This document shows positions 17,446 to 26,857 of a stretch of 64,000 nt of DNA, piece by piece. The position numbers and the translations under genes were made by a program. Positions within the stretch are counted from its first letter, which is position 1. Every line of letters begins with the position of its first letter. The DNA is from Hyphomicrobiales bacterium (lineage in GTDB: Bacteria; Pseudomonadota; Alphaproteobacteria; Rhizobiales; Rhizobiaceae): NCBI GenBank assembly GCA_900466475.1, contig UBMI01000010.1:1-64000 (forward strand), read 5' to 3'. A model generated the notes under the pieces. That model was not told where the DNA came from, did not search any database, and worked only from the letters and a program-made list of their open reading frames with translations.

Positions 17446-19119
17446 TTAAGCGCGTTCGCGGCGCGGGCCACCACCATTGCGGCCCTTGCGGCGGAGACCG
17501 CCATTGCCGTCACGGCGCTGTTCGCCCTGCGGCTGCTGGTCGCCGTGGTTGCGCGGCGGGCGGCCATGGACGTGCTGCTTGTTGCCCCGGTGATGGCCGG
17601 TCGCTTCCGTCTGGACCGGACGCTGCTGCTGATTGCGGGCCGGGCGGAAATCCGAGGTCGAGGCCAGATCGTTGTCCGGGCCGAGATCCGGTGCCTGCTC
17701 ATTGCGGCGCTGGCCGCGGAAGTCCTGGTTGCGATTGTTGCGCTGGGGGCGAGCGCGACGTTCTTCACCGCCACGCGCTTCCGAGACATCACCTTCATGG
17801 CGCGGACGGCGGTCGCCATGGCCGGCGGGACGGCCGCTGCCATTGCGGGTTTCGCTGCGGCCGCCTTCACGGCGTTCGCCACGCTGTCCACCTTCACCAC
17901 GGCCTTCACCGCGACCGCCCTGGCCACGCTGCTGGCCTTGGCCGCCACGACCGCGATTGTTGCTGCGGGGTGCAGCACGCAGGTCAGCCGGCGGTTCGCC
18001 GCTGGCAACGGTGATGTCGATGCCCATCAGCTTTTCGATGTCGCGCAGCAGGCGGGCTTCATCCGGAGCGCAGAAGGCAATGGCAATGCCGTCGCGGCCG
18101 GCGCGGGCCGTACGGCCAATGCGGTGCACGTAGGCGTCAGGCACTTCCGGCAGGTCGTAGTTGAAGACGTGGCTGACGGCCGGGATATCGATGCCGCGGG
18201 CAGCGACGTCGGTGGCGATCAGTGTCTTGATGGCTCCGTCGCGGAAGCCCTTGAGGGCGCGCTCGCGCTGGCCCTGGCTCTTGTTGCCGTGAATGGAGGC
18301 AACGGAATAGCCGACCTGCTCCAGATGCTTGGCGAGCTTTTCGGCGCCATGCTTGGTGCGCAGGAAGACGATGGAGCGGCCATCGGGGTTTTCGGTCAGC
18401 GTCTTCTTGAGCAGAACCGTCTTGTCGTTCTTGCCGGGGACGAAGTGCACATACTGCTCGACCTTGTCGGCAGCCTTGCCAGGAGGCGTCACCTCGACCT
18501 TGACGGGATCGGTCAGGTAATCGCCGGCGAGATCTGCAATCGCCTTGGGCATGGTGGCCGAGAAGAGCATGGTCTGGCGGCGCTTCGGCACCATCTTGGC
18601 GATCTTGCGCAGGTCATGCACGAAGCCGAGGTCGAGCATCTGGTCGGCTTCATCGAGCACGAGGTAGCGCACGGCCGTCAGCGTGATGGCGTTGCGGTTG
18701 CAGAGGTCGAGCAGGCGGCCGGGCGTGGCGACGAGAATGTCGGTGCCCTTCTCGAGCTGCAGCTGCTGCTTGTTGATGGAGACGCCGCCGACGACGACAT
18801 TGATGCGCAGCGGCGACTTGCGGATGAATTTCCGGAGGTTGTCGGCGATCTGGTTAACCAGTTCGCGGGTCGGGGCCAGGATGAGCGTGCGGACGGAGCG
18901 GTTGTCGGGACGCTTTTCTTCCTTGAGCAGGCGCTCGATGAGCGGCAGGCCGAAGGCAGCGGTCTTGCCGGTGCCGGTCTGGGCAAGGCCGATCAGGTCG
19001 CGGCCCTGGATGAGAAGGGGGATAGCCTGTTCCTGAATAGGCGTCGGCGTTTCGATGCCGAGCTGAAACAGGGTGGCGACGACCGGCTTGGAGACACCGA
19101 GCGATTCAAAATTGGTCAA
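17446..19119 (-). CDS. DEAD-box ATP-dependent RNA helicase with RGG-rich tail (RhlE-like)
   Basis: A 557-residue DEAD-box helicase. It carries the Q motif (TPTPIQEQAIP), motif I AQTGTGKT near residue 46, LDEADQMLDLG, the SAT motif in MLFSATMPK and HRIGRTARAGRDG. From about residue 385 the tail is low-complexity and rich in Arg, Gly, Gln and Asn (RGRGG, GGRGEGRGEGG), typical of RNA-binding tails. The start is a TTG at 19119 (AAAAGG seven bases upstream) giving MTNFESLGVSKP; the ATG at 19167 has no SD and adds unconserved residues. Expected roles are ribosome assembly, RNA decay or cold adaptation. It is monocistronic with its own terminator. Confidence 0.9.
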   Translation of the reverse strand: MTNFESLGVSKPVVATLFQLGIETPTPIQEQAIPLLIQGRDLIGLAQTGTGKTAAFGLPLIERLLKEEKRPDNRSVRTLILAPTRELVNQIADNLRKFIRKSPLRINVVVGGVSINKQQLQLEKGTDILVATPGRLLDLCNRNAITLTAVRYLVLDEADQMLDLGFVHDLRKIAKMVPKRRQTMLFSATMPKAIADLAGDYLTDPVKVEVTPPGKAADKVEQYVHFVPGKNDKTVLLKKTLTENPDGRSIVFLRTKHGAEKLAKHLEQVGYSVASIHGNKSQGQRERALKGFRDGAIKTLIATDVAARGIDIPAVSHVFNYDLPEVPDAYVHRIGRTARAGRDGIAIAFCAPDEARLLRDIEKLMGIDITVASGEPPADLRAAPRSNNRGRGGQGQQRGQGGRGEGRGEGGQRGERREGGRSETRNGSGRPAGHGDRRPRHEGDVSEARGGEERRARPQRNNRNQDFRGQRRNEQAPDLGPDNDLASTSDFRPARNQQQRPVQTEATGHHRGNKQHVHGRPPRNHGDQQPQGEQRRDGNGGLRRKGRNGGGPRRERA

Positions 19120-19374
19120 GTCATAACCTTTTAGGGCGCGCCAAACATAAACGCCGGATCGCGACATTGCGGTCCGGTGTCAATCTGGCGTCAAGAACCC
19201 CGCGTGAAATGGGAACTTGTAAGTTGGAAAAAGCTTCCTGCGCGTCTTGCCGCTCTTGGGTCGCGGCATTGTCGAATGCGCTCTATCCTTCTTCAGCATC
19301 TGTTGCAGTGGCACGCTCACGCGGCGGCCGGAAGGTGAAAGCTGCGGTGCATGTGGTCTATTTCGCACTGAAAG

Positions 19375-19842
19375 TCAAGAGGATACCGCGCCGGCATTGT
19401 CTGGCAGGCGCACCACGGTCTCGTCGGGGCTGACGATGCGTCCGTCCTCGGCACGCAGTTCCAGCCTTCGAACAGGTCGGCCGGCCCGTTTATCGACCAG
19501 CTGTACATGCGGCTCGCCGGGTTCAAAGAAGAATTCCTCGCCCCATTGCCGTAGTGCGACAAGAACCGGAAACAGGCCGCGCCCTTTTTCCGTCAGCACA
19601 TATTCCTGATAGGGGCTGCCATCCGAAGCCGGCACGGTTTCCAGGATGCCGTGTACGACGAGGTTGCGCAGCCGGGCCGACAGGATGTTTTTCGCGAGTC
19701 CGAGGCTTTTCTGAAACTCCCCGAACCGGCGCAGGCCATCGAACGCATCGCGGAGGATCAGCAGCGACCACCAGTCGCCGATCGCATCCAGCGGCCGGGC
19801 AACCCCGCAGAGCGATGTGCTGTGACTTATCCTCTTGGCCAT
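19375..19842 (-). CDS. HxlR-family transcriptional regulator
   Basis: A 155-residue HxlR-type winged-helix regulator. The pattern is CGVARPLDAIGDWWSLLILRDAFDGLRRFGEFQKSLGLAKNILS (in two adjoining blocks), followed by LRNLVVHGILE and YVLTEKGRGL. A single conserved cysteine near the N-terminus is typical of redox- or aldehyde-responsive members. The ATG at 19842 has GGGATC upstream and is preferred over the frame opening at 19917. It is divergent from the alpha/beta hydrolase at 19965 across about 120 bases and most probably controls it. Confidence 0.85.
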   Translation of the reverse strand: MAKRISHSTSLCGVARPLDAIGDWWSLLILRDAFDGLRRFGEFQKSLGLAKNILSARLRNLVVHGILETVPASDGSPYQEYVLTEKGRGLFPVLVALRQWGEEFFFEPGEPHVQLVDKRAGRPVRRLELRAEDGRIVSPDETVVRLPDNAGAVSS

Positions 19843-19964
19843 GGTGATCCCGTCCGCTCCGTGTCGCCGGTGAATTGCGATAGCGCAAAACATATTGGTT
19901 GCAAGTTGAAACCGCAAGGTCTATCGAGGCATGGTTTTAGTTTGAAACCACGTCGGAGAGCACT

Positions 19965-20885
19965 ATGATCAATTCCCACGAGACTTTTACCGGCACCTTC
20001 TCATTCGCACCTCATTTCACCGAGGTGCCGGGTTTCCGGATGCATTATGTCGATGAGGGACCTGATGACGGCGAGGTGGTGCTTTGCCTGCATGGCGAGC
20101 CGACATGGGGCTATCTGTTTCGCCATCTCATCGAGTCCTTGAGCGAGACGCATCGGTTGATCGTTCCTGACCATATGGGCTTTGGAAAGAGTGAGACGCC
20201 GCCCAACCGCAGCTACTGGCTTCAGGATCACATCGATAATATCGAGGCATTCGTGCTGGCGCTCGATCTCACCGGCATCACTCTCGTCATGCACGATTTC
20301 GGCGGTCCAGTCGGCATGGGGCTTGCTGCCCGGCATCCCGGTCGCATCCGCCGCATCATCTCGGTGAACGGTCCGACATCTTTCGGTCAGGTCGATGCCG
20401 TTGATCGGCTGGTCGCAAATGCAAGCGTTGCGCCGTGGTTCCAGTGGATATTGAAGGCCGAGGGCGAGGGCGTGCTTGAGAGCGTGCTCGGCCAGCTCGG
20501 CTACAACATCCTCAGCACATTGAAGCTCAACGGCTTCGAGAACAATGACATCATCACCGACAGTTTCATCAGTGCCTATGCCGCGCCATTCGAAGGTCCT
20601 GCCGATTGTCTTGGCGCGATCGGTTGGGCGAAGGGATTTGCCACCGGCGCTCACAGGATCGAAATGCCCGATGCGGCTGCCATCCGTACAATACGTGGCA
20701 AGCCGGCTTTGGCCATCTGGGGAGATGCCGACCGTACCCTCAATGCGGAATATTTCCTGCCGCTCTTTGAAGAGCTCTTTCCGGATGGGCCGATCCATCG
20801 CCTGCCAGGTGCCGGACATTACAGCTTCGAAGACAGCCCGGAGGCAATCAATACGCTGATCTCGAAGTTTCTGCGCGAGAACTGA
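19965..20885 (+). CDS. Alpha/beta hydrolase, haloalkane-dehalogenase-like
   Basis: A 306-residue alpha/beta hydrolase. The oxyanion motif LHGEPTWGYLFRHL and nucleophile context MHDFGGPVGMG use Asp rather than Ser, as in haloalkane dehalogenases; the acid is in WGDADRTLNAEYF and the His in GAGHYSFEDSPEA. In true haloalkane dehalogenases a Trp follows the nucleophile and helps bind halide; here it is Phe, although the Trp of HGEPTW is kept. Activity may therefore be dehalogenase-like or a relaxed esterase or epoxide-hydrolase type. It is divergent from an HxlR regulator that likely senses its substrate. Confidence 0.8.
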   Translation: MINSHETFTGTFSFAPHFTEVPGFRMHYVDEGPDDGEVVLCLHGEPTWGYLFRHLIESLSETHRLIVPDHMGFGKSETPPNRSYWLQDHIDNIEAFVLALDLTGITLVMHDFGGPVGMGLAARHPGRIRRIISVNGPTSFGQVDAVDRLVANASVAPWFQWILKAEGEGVLESVLGQLGYNILSTLKLNGFENNDIITDSFISAYAAPFEGPADCLGAIGWAKGFATGAHRIEMPDAAAIRTIRGKPALAIWGDADRTLNAEYFLPLFEELFPDGPIHRLPGAGHYSFEDSPEAINTLISKFLREN

Positions 20886-20888
20886 GGA

Positions 20889-22004
20889 TCAGGCCGCAGG
20901 GTCTGCCGGCATGGACAGGACAAAGCGTCCTGTCGCCGTCTCGGCACCATTGATGAGGATGACGATGCGGTGCTCGCCGGGATAGTAGCGCCGCGTCGTG
21001 ATCGGCCGCATGGCGTGGCGTCGCTGGACGACATGATCTTCACCCGCGGCCAATGACACCGTCTTCCACTTGAAGACTTTCGGCGACAGCGAGCCATCGG
21101 CCTTCACGTGGTGGATGGCGTAGTCGATCATCAGCGATTGGGGGATGTCGCCGGCATTGCGCAGGCGGATCTCGAAATCGAGGCCTTCGCCGAACAGCAC
21201 GGCAGGATTTTCCAGCAACAATTCGCAATGCAGGGAAGCGGCCGCGCCGAAGCCGAAATTGGCAAGCGCCTGAGCATGGCCCTTCTTCAGCAGCGTGCGT
21301 GAGGCGTGTTTCAGTAGCCAGCGGCGCTCGGCCGAGGCGCCCTCGATATGCTCGGCGATAAAGGCCGCGACGAGATCGGGATGATCCTTGGCGATGTCAT
21401 TCAGGCTGTTTGCGACGGAGCGGCGGACATAATCTTCGGGATCGTCCATCAGCGCGGAAAGGATCGGGATTATCGGCGAGGGGTCCTTGATCAATTGCGG
21501 CAGGCGCATCGCCCAGGGCAGGCGCGGGCGTGTGCCCTCGCTCGCGAGCCTGCGGACATGGTGGTTGGCGTCGTCGACCCAGCGAATGATCGTCGCCAGC
21601 GCGCGATCCTGGTCCTGATGGATGAACGGACGGATGCCGAACTCCGCCGTGAAATGCGGCGTCAGCGCTTTGAGGAGATCAAGCGCGATATCGAAATGCC
21701 CAAGGCCGCGCGCGGCGATGAACTGGTTGACGGGCAGGAGCATCCAGGCTGTCAGCCCGGCCTTGCCGGCGGCCGGCAGGCTTGCGCCGAGAATGGCTGC
21801 CGCCTCGGGGAAGCTTTCGGGCAGGGTCGCAAACAGCGCGTCGCGGATCAGTGTTGCGCGCTCCATGAGCTCCAGCGATTCGATGCCATCCGTTGCGAGT
21901 GCGGTGAAGCGGTCGCGGTCGAAGGAGGGCGCATTGGCCGAGATAATGTCCGCCATCGCGCGTCCGAGCGCTGGATGCAGAAGGTTCTTCAGTGGTTCGG
22001 GCAT
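20889..22004 (-). CDS. DNA alkylation repair protein, HEAT-repeat (AlkD-like, COG4335)
   Basis: A 371-residue helical-repeat protein. Tandem HEAT-like helices with WVDDANHHVRRLASEGTRPRLPW and DDPEDYVRRSVANSLNDIAKDHPD are the signature of AlkC/AlkD-type DNA glycosylases, which remove alkylated bases. The C-terminal 100 residues form a beta-rich appended domain (FEIRLRNAGDIPQ and TTRRYYPGEHRI). The ATG at 22004 has GAGGGGAG nine bases before it, so the longer frame is rejected. It is convergent with the alpha/beta hydrolase with a three-base gap. Confidence 0.82.
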   Translation of the reverse strand: MPEPLKNLLHPALGRAMADIISANAPSFDRDRFTALATDGIESLELMERATLIRDALFATLPESFPEAAAILGASLPAAGKAGLTAWMLLPVNQFIAARGLGHFDIALDLLKALTPHFTAEFGIRPFIHQDQDRALATIIRWVDDANHHVRRLASEGTRPRLPWAMRLPQLIKDPSPIIPILSALMDDPEDYVRRSVANSLNDIAKDHPDLVAAFIAEHIEGASAERRWLLKHASRTLLKKGHAQALANFGFGAAASLHCELLLENPAVLFGEGLDFEIRLRNAGDIPQSLMIDYAIHHVKADGSLSPKVFKWKTVSLAAGEDHVVQRRHAMRPITTRRYYPGEHRIVILINGAETATGRFVLSMPADPAA

Positions 22005-22079
22005 CGGCGCAATCTCCCCTCGGGTCATGCGATGCATGGCCCGATGAAGGCGAGAGGTCAAGCGATGCCTGGAAAGCCC

Positions 22080-22397
22080 TCAGCGCCTGCAGATTTCGAT
22101 GCGATAGGGCTGGCCCCAGCGATTATGGCGCCATTCCGGATGGCAGTAGCGCGGGCCGTAATAGGCAGGGTAGGCGGGATAATAAGCATAGGGGCGGGGA
22201 TAGTAGGCGTAAGGTGCCGGATAGGCCGGACCGGAGGCGATTGCTCCACCCACGAGACCGCCGACGACACCGCCGGCAACACCGCCCCAGAAGGCATCGC
22301 CGGAGTGAGCGCTTGCGGTATCGGCCGTTGCCAGCGAGGCGCCTGCAAATGTCAGTGCAACCAGGCCCGCCGCCATTGTCTTATGAAGAACGGACAT
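22080..22397 (-). CDS. Small exported glycine-zipper / Tyr-Pro-rich protein
   Basis: A 105-residue secreted protein. Residues 1-30 are a signal peptide (MSVLHKTMAAGLVALTFAG...). This is followed by a glycine-zipper stretch GGVAGGVVGGLVGGAIASG, then a Tyr/Pro/Ala-rich repeat region (AYYPRPYAYYPAYPAYYGP) and a C-terminal RYCHPEWRHNRWGQPYRIEICRR with two cysteines. Similar small envelope proteins are common in rhizobia; none has a defined function. The start at 22397 has AAAGGGA six bases before it. Confidence 0.75.
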   Translation of the reverse strand: MSVLHKTMAAGLVALTFAGASLATADTASAHSGDAFWGGVAGGVVGGLVGGAIASGPAYPAPYAYYPRPYAYYPAYPAYYGPRYCHPEWRHNRWGQPYRIEICRR

Positions 22398-22733
22398 GTC
22401 GAATCCCTTTCGTGGTAGCCTCGTCATTGAAGCCATTGCCAGAATCTGCTGCGATCGCGGCGCGCTGATGGTTGCGCAAGCCGTGCCGGGATTAAATTTT
22501 CTCCATGCTCGGCCGTCGTCGGATCGCGCGTTCGCCGTGTCCGGCCGGGTTTCCCCGTGAATCTTCAAGCCATTTCAGTTTCGTGCAAGCCTTTGTTGTC
22601 AGTCTGATTCATCAACTTCATGAGCCGGCTTGGAATTTTTGCCAGTGGAATTTTATGGTTAACAGCTTGTTAAAAGCCTTGGCGTTATAGTTGTTGTGGG
22701 GGATATTTCGTTCATTGCGGGAGTGAAGATTTT
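22398..22733. promoter_or_regulatory. Divergent control region upstream of the hybrid kinase
   Basis: A 336-base gap between the exported-protein gene and the hybrid kinase. It is AT-rich in its last 100 bases. A perfect palindrome TTAACA-gct-TGTTAA lies at 22659-22673, about 60 bases before the kinase start. GGGAG ten bases before the TTG at 22734 is the likely ribosome site. No RNA gene is seen. Confidence 0.5.
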
Positions 22734-25700
22734 TTGAACTTTACCGGGGAACTCTTGGAATTGGCCTGCCGCCGGATCGCTGATCTGGATACCCCGGCCT
22801 ATGTCAAAAACAGCGAACTCCGCTATGTCGCCGTCAACGAGGCCTATGCCCGCTTCTTCGGCCGCGAGATTTCCGATTTCATCGGGCGGCGCAGCCGCGA
22901 ATTGTTCGATCGACCGGAAGAAGAGGAGCGCGAGGATCGCGAACGTCGTGCGCTTGTGTTCGGTACGGAAGAGAGCGCCATCTCCTTCGATGCCGCCGGC
23001 CTCAGCCATGAGCGCGTGCTGATCGAGAGTTTTTCGCCCTCGCAGGACCGGGCTTACGTGCTCGGCATCTTCGATATACGCGAACCGCGCCGCGCCATTC
23101 CCGAGGTCGCCGATACGATGGCGACCGATCTTGGCCATATCCGCGAAGCGCTCGAAAATCTCGATCACCCGATCGGCATCTTTGCCAAAGACGGCCGTCC
23201 GCTGGTCGTCAATGCCGCCTACCGCGGCGGCAGCAGGTTTGCGCCTGAGGGCAGCAAGTATGCGCCCGAGGGCGCCACGGCCCTGCCGGCAGGCGAGGCC
23301 TCCTGGCACGAAAGCGTGCGCGAGCGCGACCTCTTGCGCACCATCATGGAGGATCTTCCGGTCGCGGCTTTCGTGCGCGACGAAGACCATCGGCTGGTCT
23401 ATGCCAACCAGTATTACGAGACCTTCACCGGTCATGCCCGTTCCAGGGCACTGGGCCTGACCGAGCACGACATGTTCGGACCGGAAGCGGGTGAGGCGAT
23501 CTATCGGGAAAACCTCCTCGCGCTCGAAAACGGCGTGCTGATCGAGGTCGAGAGCTATCTGCCGAATACGGACGGCGAAATCTTCCAGGTGATCTCCCGC
23601 GTCAACCGGGTCGTCACGCCTGACGGCAAGCGTTATGTCGTCGGTTCCTTCTCCGATATCACGCCGCTGAAAGCGCGTGAGAAGGAACTGATAGACGCGC
23701 GCCAGCAAGAGGAAATCCTGCATCAGGAAATCGAGAGCATCCTGCGCTCGCTTCCGGTCGGCGTGCTGATCCTCGACAATGATCACACCATTCTCTACGT
23801 CAATGACGAGTTCTACAGCATCTGGGAACTGCCGCTCGACGACCGTTTCGACGGGCGGCCGTTCATCGATGTCGTCAAGCGCAATTACGAGCTCGGCCGC
23901 TACGGCGATACGCAGACGCCGGACGAAATCTATTCGTTCCGCAAGGGGCTTTTCGAAGATGAAAACCCCGAGCCGATCCAGCTCGATTGGGCTGCCGGCA
24001 AGTCCGTCATCTTCGACTCCAGGCGCATTTCCTCAAACCGCATCCTGCTGACCTATTCCGATATTTCCGCCGTGCGCGAGCGCGAGCAGGAAATCCACGA
24101 GGCGCGCGCCGCACTGGAAAGCCTTGGCGAGATGATGCGTGACGCGACGCATGCCATGTCGCAGGGGCTCGCGATCGTTCGGGACGGCGTGATCAAGCTT
24201 TCCAATGACGGGCTTGCCGAAGTACTGCGCATCCCGGCCGAGCTGACCGAGGCGGGAAGGGAATGGATCGACCTTTTCCAGTTCTGTGCCAATCGTGGCG
24301 ATTTCCACGACAATGCAGTCGAAACGCTCGAGGAGTGGCGCGCCAACATTGTCGCGCGCCAACCGATCTCGACTGTCTTCCATGTCGGCGGCGAGCGCTG
24401 GGTGAATATGGAAGCCACCATCAGCGAACGGCAGCATTGGGTGGCGCTGTTTACCGACGTGACCGAACTCAAGCAGCGCGAAGAGGATCTGACTGAGCTT
24501 CTGTCGCGCGCCGAGGCTGCCGACCGCGCCAAGTCCGAATTCCTCGCCAATATGAGCCATGAGATCCGCACGCCGATGAACGGTGTGCTCGGCATGGCGG
24601 AACTGCTCGCCAAGACCAATCTCGATACCCGCCAGAAGACCTTTGTCGATATCATCGTCAAATCGGGCAATGCGCTCTTGACGATCATCAACGACATCCT
24701 CGATTTCTCGAAGATCGATGCCGGCCAGATGAAGCTGCGCAAGGCGGCCTTCGATCTCGTCGAGGCCGTCGAGGATGTGGCGACGCTGCTGTCTTCGCCT
24801 GCTGCGGAAAAGGATATCGAGCTTCTGGTGCGGGCAGCACCGGATCTGCCGGCTGCCGTCATCGGCGACGCCGGCCGCTTCCGCCAGATCGTCACCAATC
24901 TCGTCGGCAATGCCGTGAAATTCACCGAGCGCGGCCATGTCTTCGTCGATATCGGTTTCGAGGCTTCCGGCGGCGACGAGATCATGACCAGCATCCGCAT
25001 CGAGGATACCGGCATCGGCATTCCGCCCGAGAAGGTGGAGTCCGTCTTCGACAAGTTCTCTCAGGTCGATTCCTCATCGACCCGGCGGCATGAAGGCACT
25101 GGCCTCGGTCTTGCGATAACGGCGGGTCTCGTCGACCTCTTCGGCGGCTATATCAATGTCGAAAGCGAATGGGGCAGGGGTTCGGTCTTCACCGTCAGGC
25201 TCCCCTTTGCGGTCGCTGCCGCCCGGATCGAGCCGAAGCCGCTGCCGATCAATGTGCAGGGTGCGCGTATCCTCGTCATCGATGACAACGAGGTCAATCG
25301 CCGTATCCTGACCGAACAGCTGGGCCTCTGGGGCTTCGACGGCGTTGCCGCGGAAGGCGGCGCCACCGGCTTTGCCATTCTGGAGGCTGCCGCTGATCTC
25401 GGCATCAAGGTCGATGCCGTCGTGCTCGACTATCATATGCCCGACATGAACGGCGCCGAGGTCGCCCGCCGTCTTCGCGCTGACAGCCGTTTCGTGGAGC
25501 TGCCGATCATCTTCCTGACCTCGATGGATATTTCGGGCACCGAGAAGGAGTTTGCGGCGCTGAATGGTCATGCGCATCTGATGAAACCGGCGCGCGCCAA
25601 CTTGCTGCGCAATACGGTCGTCGAGGTGGTGCGGGCAAGCCGTGTCAAACAGGCTTCCGAGGCCGAGATCACGCGGCTGCAGAAAGAGGCGGAGACACCG

Positions 25701-26141
25701 CCGCCGGCACCTGCGCCTGTTCCGCAAAAACGGGCTGCCGAATTCGTCGACGTGCTCGTGGCCGAAGACAACGAGGTCAACCAGATCGTCTTCACGCAGA
25801 TCCTGCAGGGTACCGGGCTTTCCTTCCTCGTCGTCAATAATGGCGAAGAGGCTGTGGAGGCATGGGAGCGGCATACGCCACGCCTGATCATGATGGATGT
25901 CTCAATGCCTGTCATGAACGGCCATCAGGCAACCATGCTGATCCGCGAGAAGGAGCAGGGGCAGGGCCATCGTGTACCTGTTATCGGTGTCACGGCGCAT
26001 GCGCTGGAAAGCGACAGGGAACTCTGCCTCGATGCCGGCATGGACGACTACATGTCGAAGCCGATCAGCCCGGAACTCCTGGAAGACAAGATCCGCCAAT
26101 GGCTTGGCGGCGAATTGAAACCCGGCCGTTCCGGTTATTGA
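22734..26141 (+). CDS. Soluble multi-PAS hybrid histidine kinase with two receiver domains
   Basis: A 1135-residue hybrid kinase with no membrane segment. Four PAS-like sensor modules lie near residues 8-115, 205-315, 330-450 and 460-585. The dimerisation/phosphorylation domain follows with H609 in NMSHEIRTPMNGVLGM, then an ATPase domain with DTGIGIPPEKVESVFDKFSQ and GTGLGLAI. Two receivers begin near 842 (ILVIDDNEVNRRIL, acceptor in VVLDYHMPDMNG) and near 1005 (VLVAEDNEVNQIVF, acceptor in IMMDVSMPVMNG). There is no Hpt domain. The start is TTG at 22734. The long PAS array suggests redox, small-ligand or light sensing; the partner phosphotransferase is not in the window. The 3' end overlaps mnmD by seven bases. 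Confidence 0.9.
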   Translation: MNFTGELLELACRRIADLDTPAYVKNSELRYVAVNEAYARFFGREISDFIGRRSRELFDRPEEEEREDRERRALVFGTEESAISFDAAGLSHERVLIESFSPSQDRAYVLGIFDIREPRRAIPEVADTMATDLGHIREALENLDHPIGIFAKDGRPLVVNAAYRGGSRFAPEGSKYAPEGATALPAGEASWHESVRERDLLRTIMEDLPVAAFVRDEDHRLVYANQYYETFTGHARSRALGLTEHDMFGPEAGEAIYRENLLALENGVLIEVESYLPNTDGEIFQVISRVNRVVTPDGKRYVVGSFSDITPLKAREKELIDARQQEEILHQEIESILRSLPVGVLILDNDHTILYVNDEFYSIWELPLDDRFDGRPFIDVVKRNYELGRYGDTQTPDEIYSFRKGLFEDENPEPIQLDWAAGKSVIFDSRRISSNRILLTYSDISAVREREQEIHEARAALESLGEMMRDATHAMSQGLAIVRDGVIKLSNDGLAEVLRIPAELTEAGREWIDLFQFCANRGDFHDNAVETLEEWRANIVARQPISTVFHVGGERWVNMEATISERQHWVALFTDVTELKQREEDLTELLSRAEAADRAKSEFLANMSHEIRTPMNGVLGMAELLAKTNLDTRQKTFVDIIVKSGNALLTIINDILDFSKIDAGQMKLRKAAFDLVEAVEDVATLLSSPAAEKDIELLVRAAPDLPAAVIGDAGRFRQIVTNLVGNAVKFTERGHVFVDIGFEASGGDEIMTSIRIEDTGIGIPPEKVESVFDKFSQVDSSSTRRHEGTGLGLAITAGLVDLFGGYINVESEWGRGSVFTVRLPFAVAAARIEPKPLPINVQGARILVIDDNEVNRRILTEQLGLWGFDGVAAEGGATGFAILEAAADLGIKVDAVVLDYHMPDMNGAEVARRLRADSRFVELPIIFLTSMDISGTEKEFAALNGHAHLMKPARANLLRNTVVEVVRASRVKQASEAEITRLQKEAETPPPAPAPVPQKRAAEFVDVLVAEDNEVNQIVFTQILQGTGLSFLVVNNGEEAVEAWERHTPRLIMMDVSMPVMNGHQATMLIREKEQGQGHRVPVIGVTAHALESDRELCLDAGMDDYMSKPISPELLEDKIRQWLGGELKPGRSGY

Positions 26142-26857
26142 GGCTTTGTGCCGCAGAGCATTTCCCGCTTTCCGGCGAAACCTTGGCGCCGCTCGACAGT
26201 GAACCCGGCCGCCGCGAGATTGCGGCGCACGAAGCCTGCTGCGGCATAAGTCGCAAAGCTTCCGCCCAGAACGGTCTTTTCGCAGACGAGGCGCATCAAC
26301 TCTGCCGACCACATGTCGCCGTTGCGCGACGGAGCGAAGCCATCGAGATACCAGGCGTCGAATTCGGCGGCAGCCCGAGAAACGCCGTCGAAGGCCTGGC
26401 CGCAGACGACGCTGAGCTTCGTCTGCTCGTCCAGGGCGAGTGAGACAATGCCTTCGGGACTCTCCGGCCAGAGGGCGGCCAGCGCCTGGCGCTCGGCATC
26501 GATCTCGGGCCAATGGGCAAGCGCTCGGTCGATTTCCTCGCGGCGCATCGGATAGAGCTCGAAGGACATGAAATGCAGATGCTGTCCGGGCAGGCGGTGA
26601 AGTTTCCATTGCCGCCAGGTTTCCGAGACATTCAGCCCCGTGCCGAAGCCGAGCTCGCCGATGAGAAAGGCCGTGCGGCCGCTCCATCGTTCAGGCAGGC
26701 CGTTTCCCGAGAGGAAGACGTGGCCGCATTCCAGCCGCCCGTCCGTCTGGCAATAAAAATGGTCGCCAAAGGCGGTCGAATAGGGCATATCGCCGTCGCG
26801 CCATTCGAGAGGCTGCGGCTTGCCCGCGCTGATCTGATCCGGATTGATGTCTGTCAT
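26135..26857 (-). CDS. mnmD: tRNA 5-(aminomethyl)-2-thiouridine methyltransferase MnmD
   Basis: A 240-residue SAM-dependent methyltransferase equal to the N-terminal half of E. coli MnmC. Key blocks are an SAM-binding GELGFGTGLNV, FMSFELYPMRREEI and WYLDGFAPSRNGDMWS, with GKREMLCG near the end. It adds the methyl group that completes mnm5s2U at wobble position 34 of tRNAs for Lys, Glu and Gln. It is convergent with the kinase gene and head-to-head with the FAD oxidoreductase gene, which corresponds to the other half of MnmC. Confidence 0.9.
   Translation of the reverse strand: MTDINPDQISAGKPQPLEWRDGDMPYSTAFGDHFYCQTDGRLECGHVFLSGNGLPERWSGRTAFLIGELGFGTGLNVSETWRQWKLHRLPGQHLHFMSFELYPMRREEIDRALAHWPEIDAERQALAALWPESPEGIVSLALDEQTKLSVVCGQAFDGVSRAAAEFDAWYLDGFAPSRNGDMWSAELMRLVCEKTVLGGSFATYAAAGFVRRNLAAAGFTVERRQGFAGKREMLCGTKPQ

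Noticed and set aside
17545..19134. A 529-codon plus-strand open frame opposite the DEAD-box helicase
   Set aside because: The minus strand encodes all helicase motifs; the antisense product is an Ala/Val/Gly-rich sequence with no recognisable domain.
19168..19374. Possible 62-codon minus-strand gene between the helicase and HxlR genes
   Set aside because: No SD and no recognisable feature; the region is best left as intergenic.
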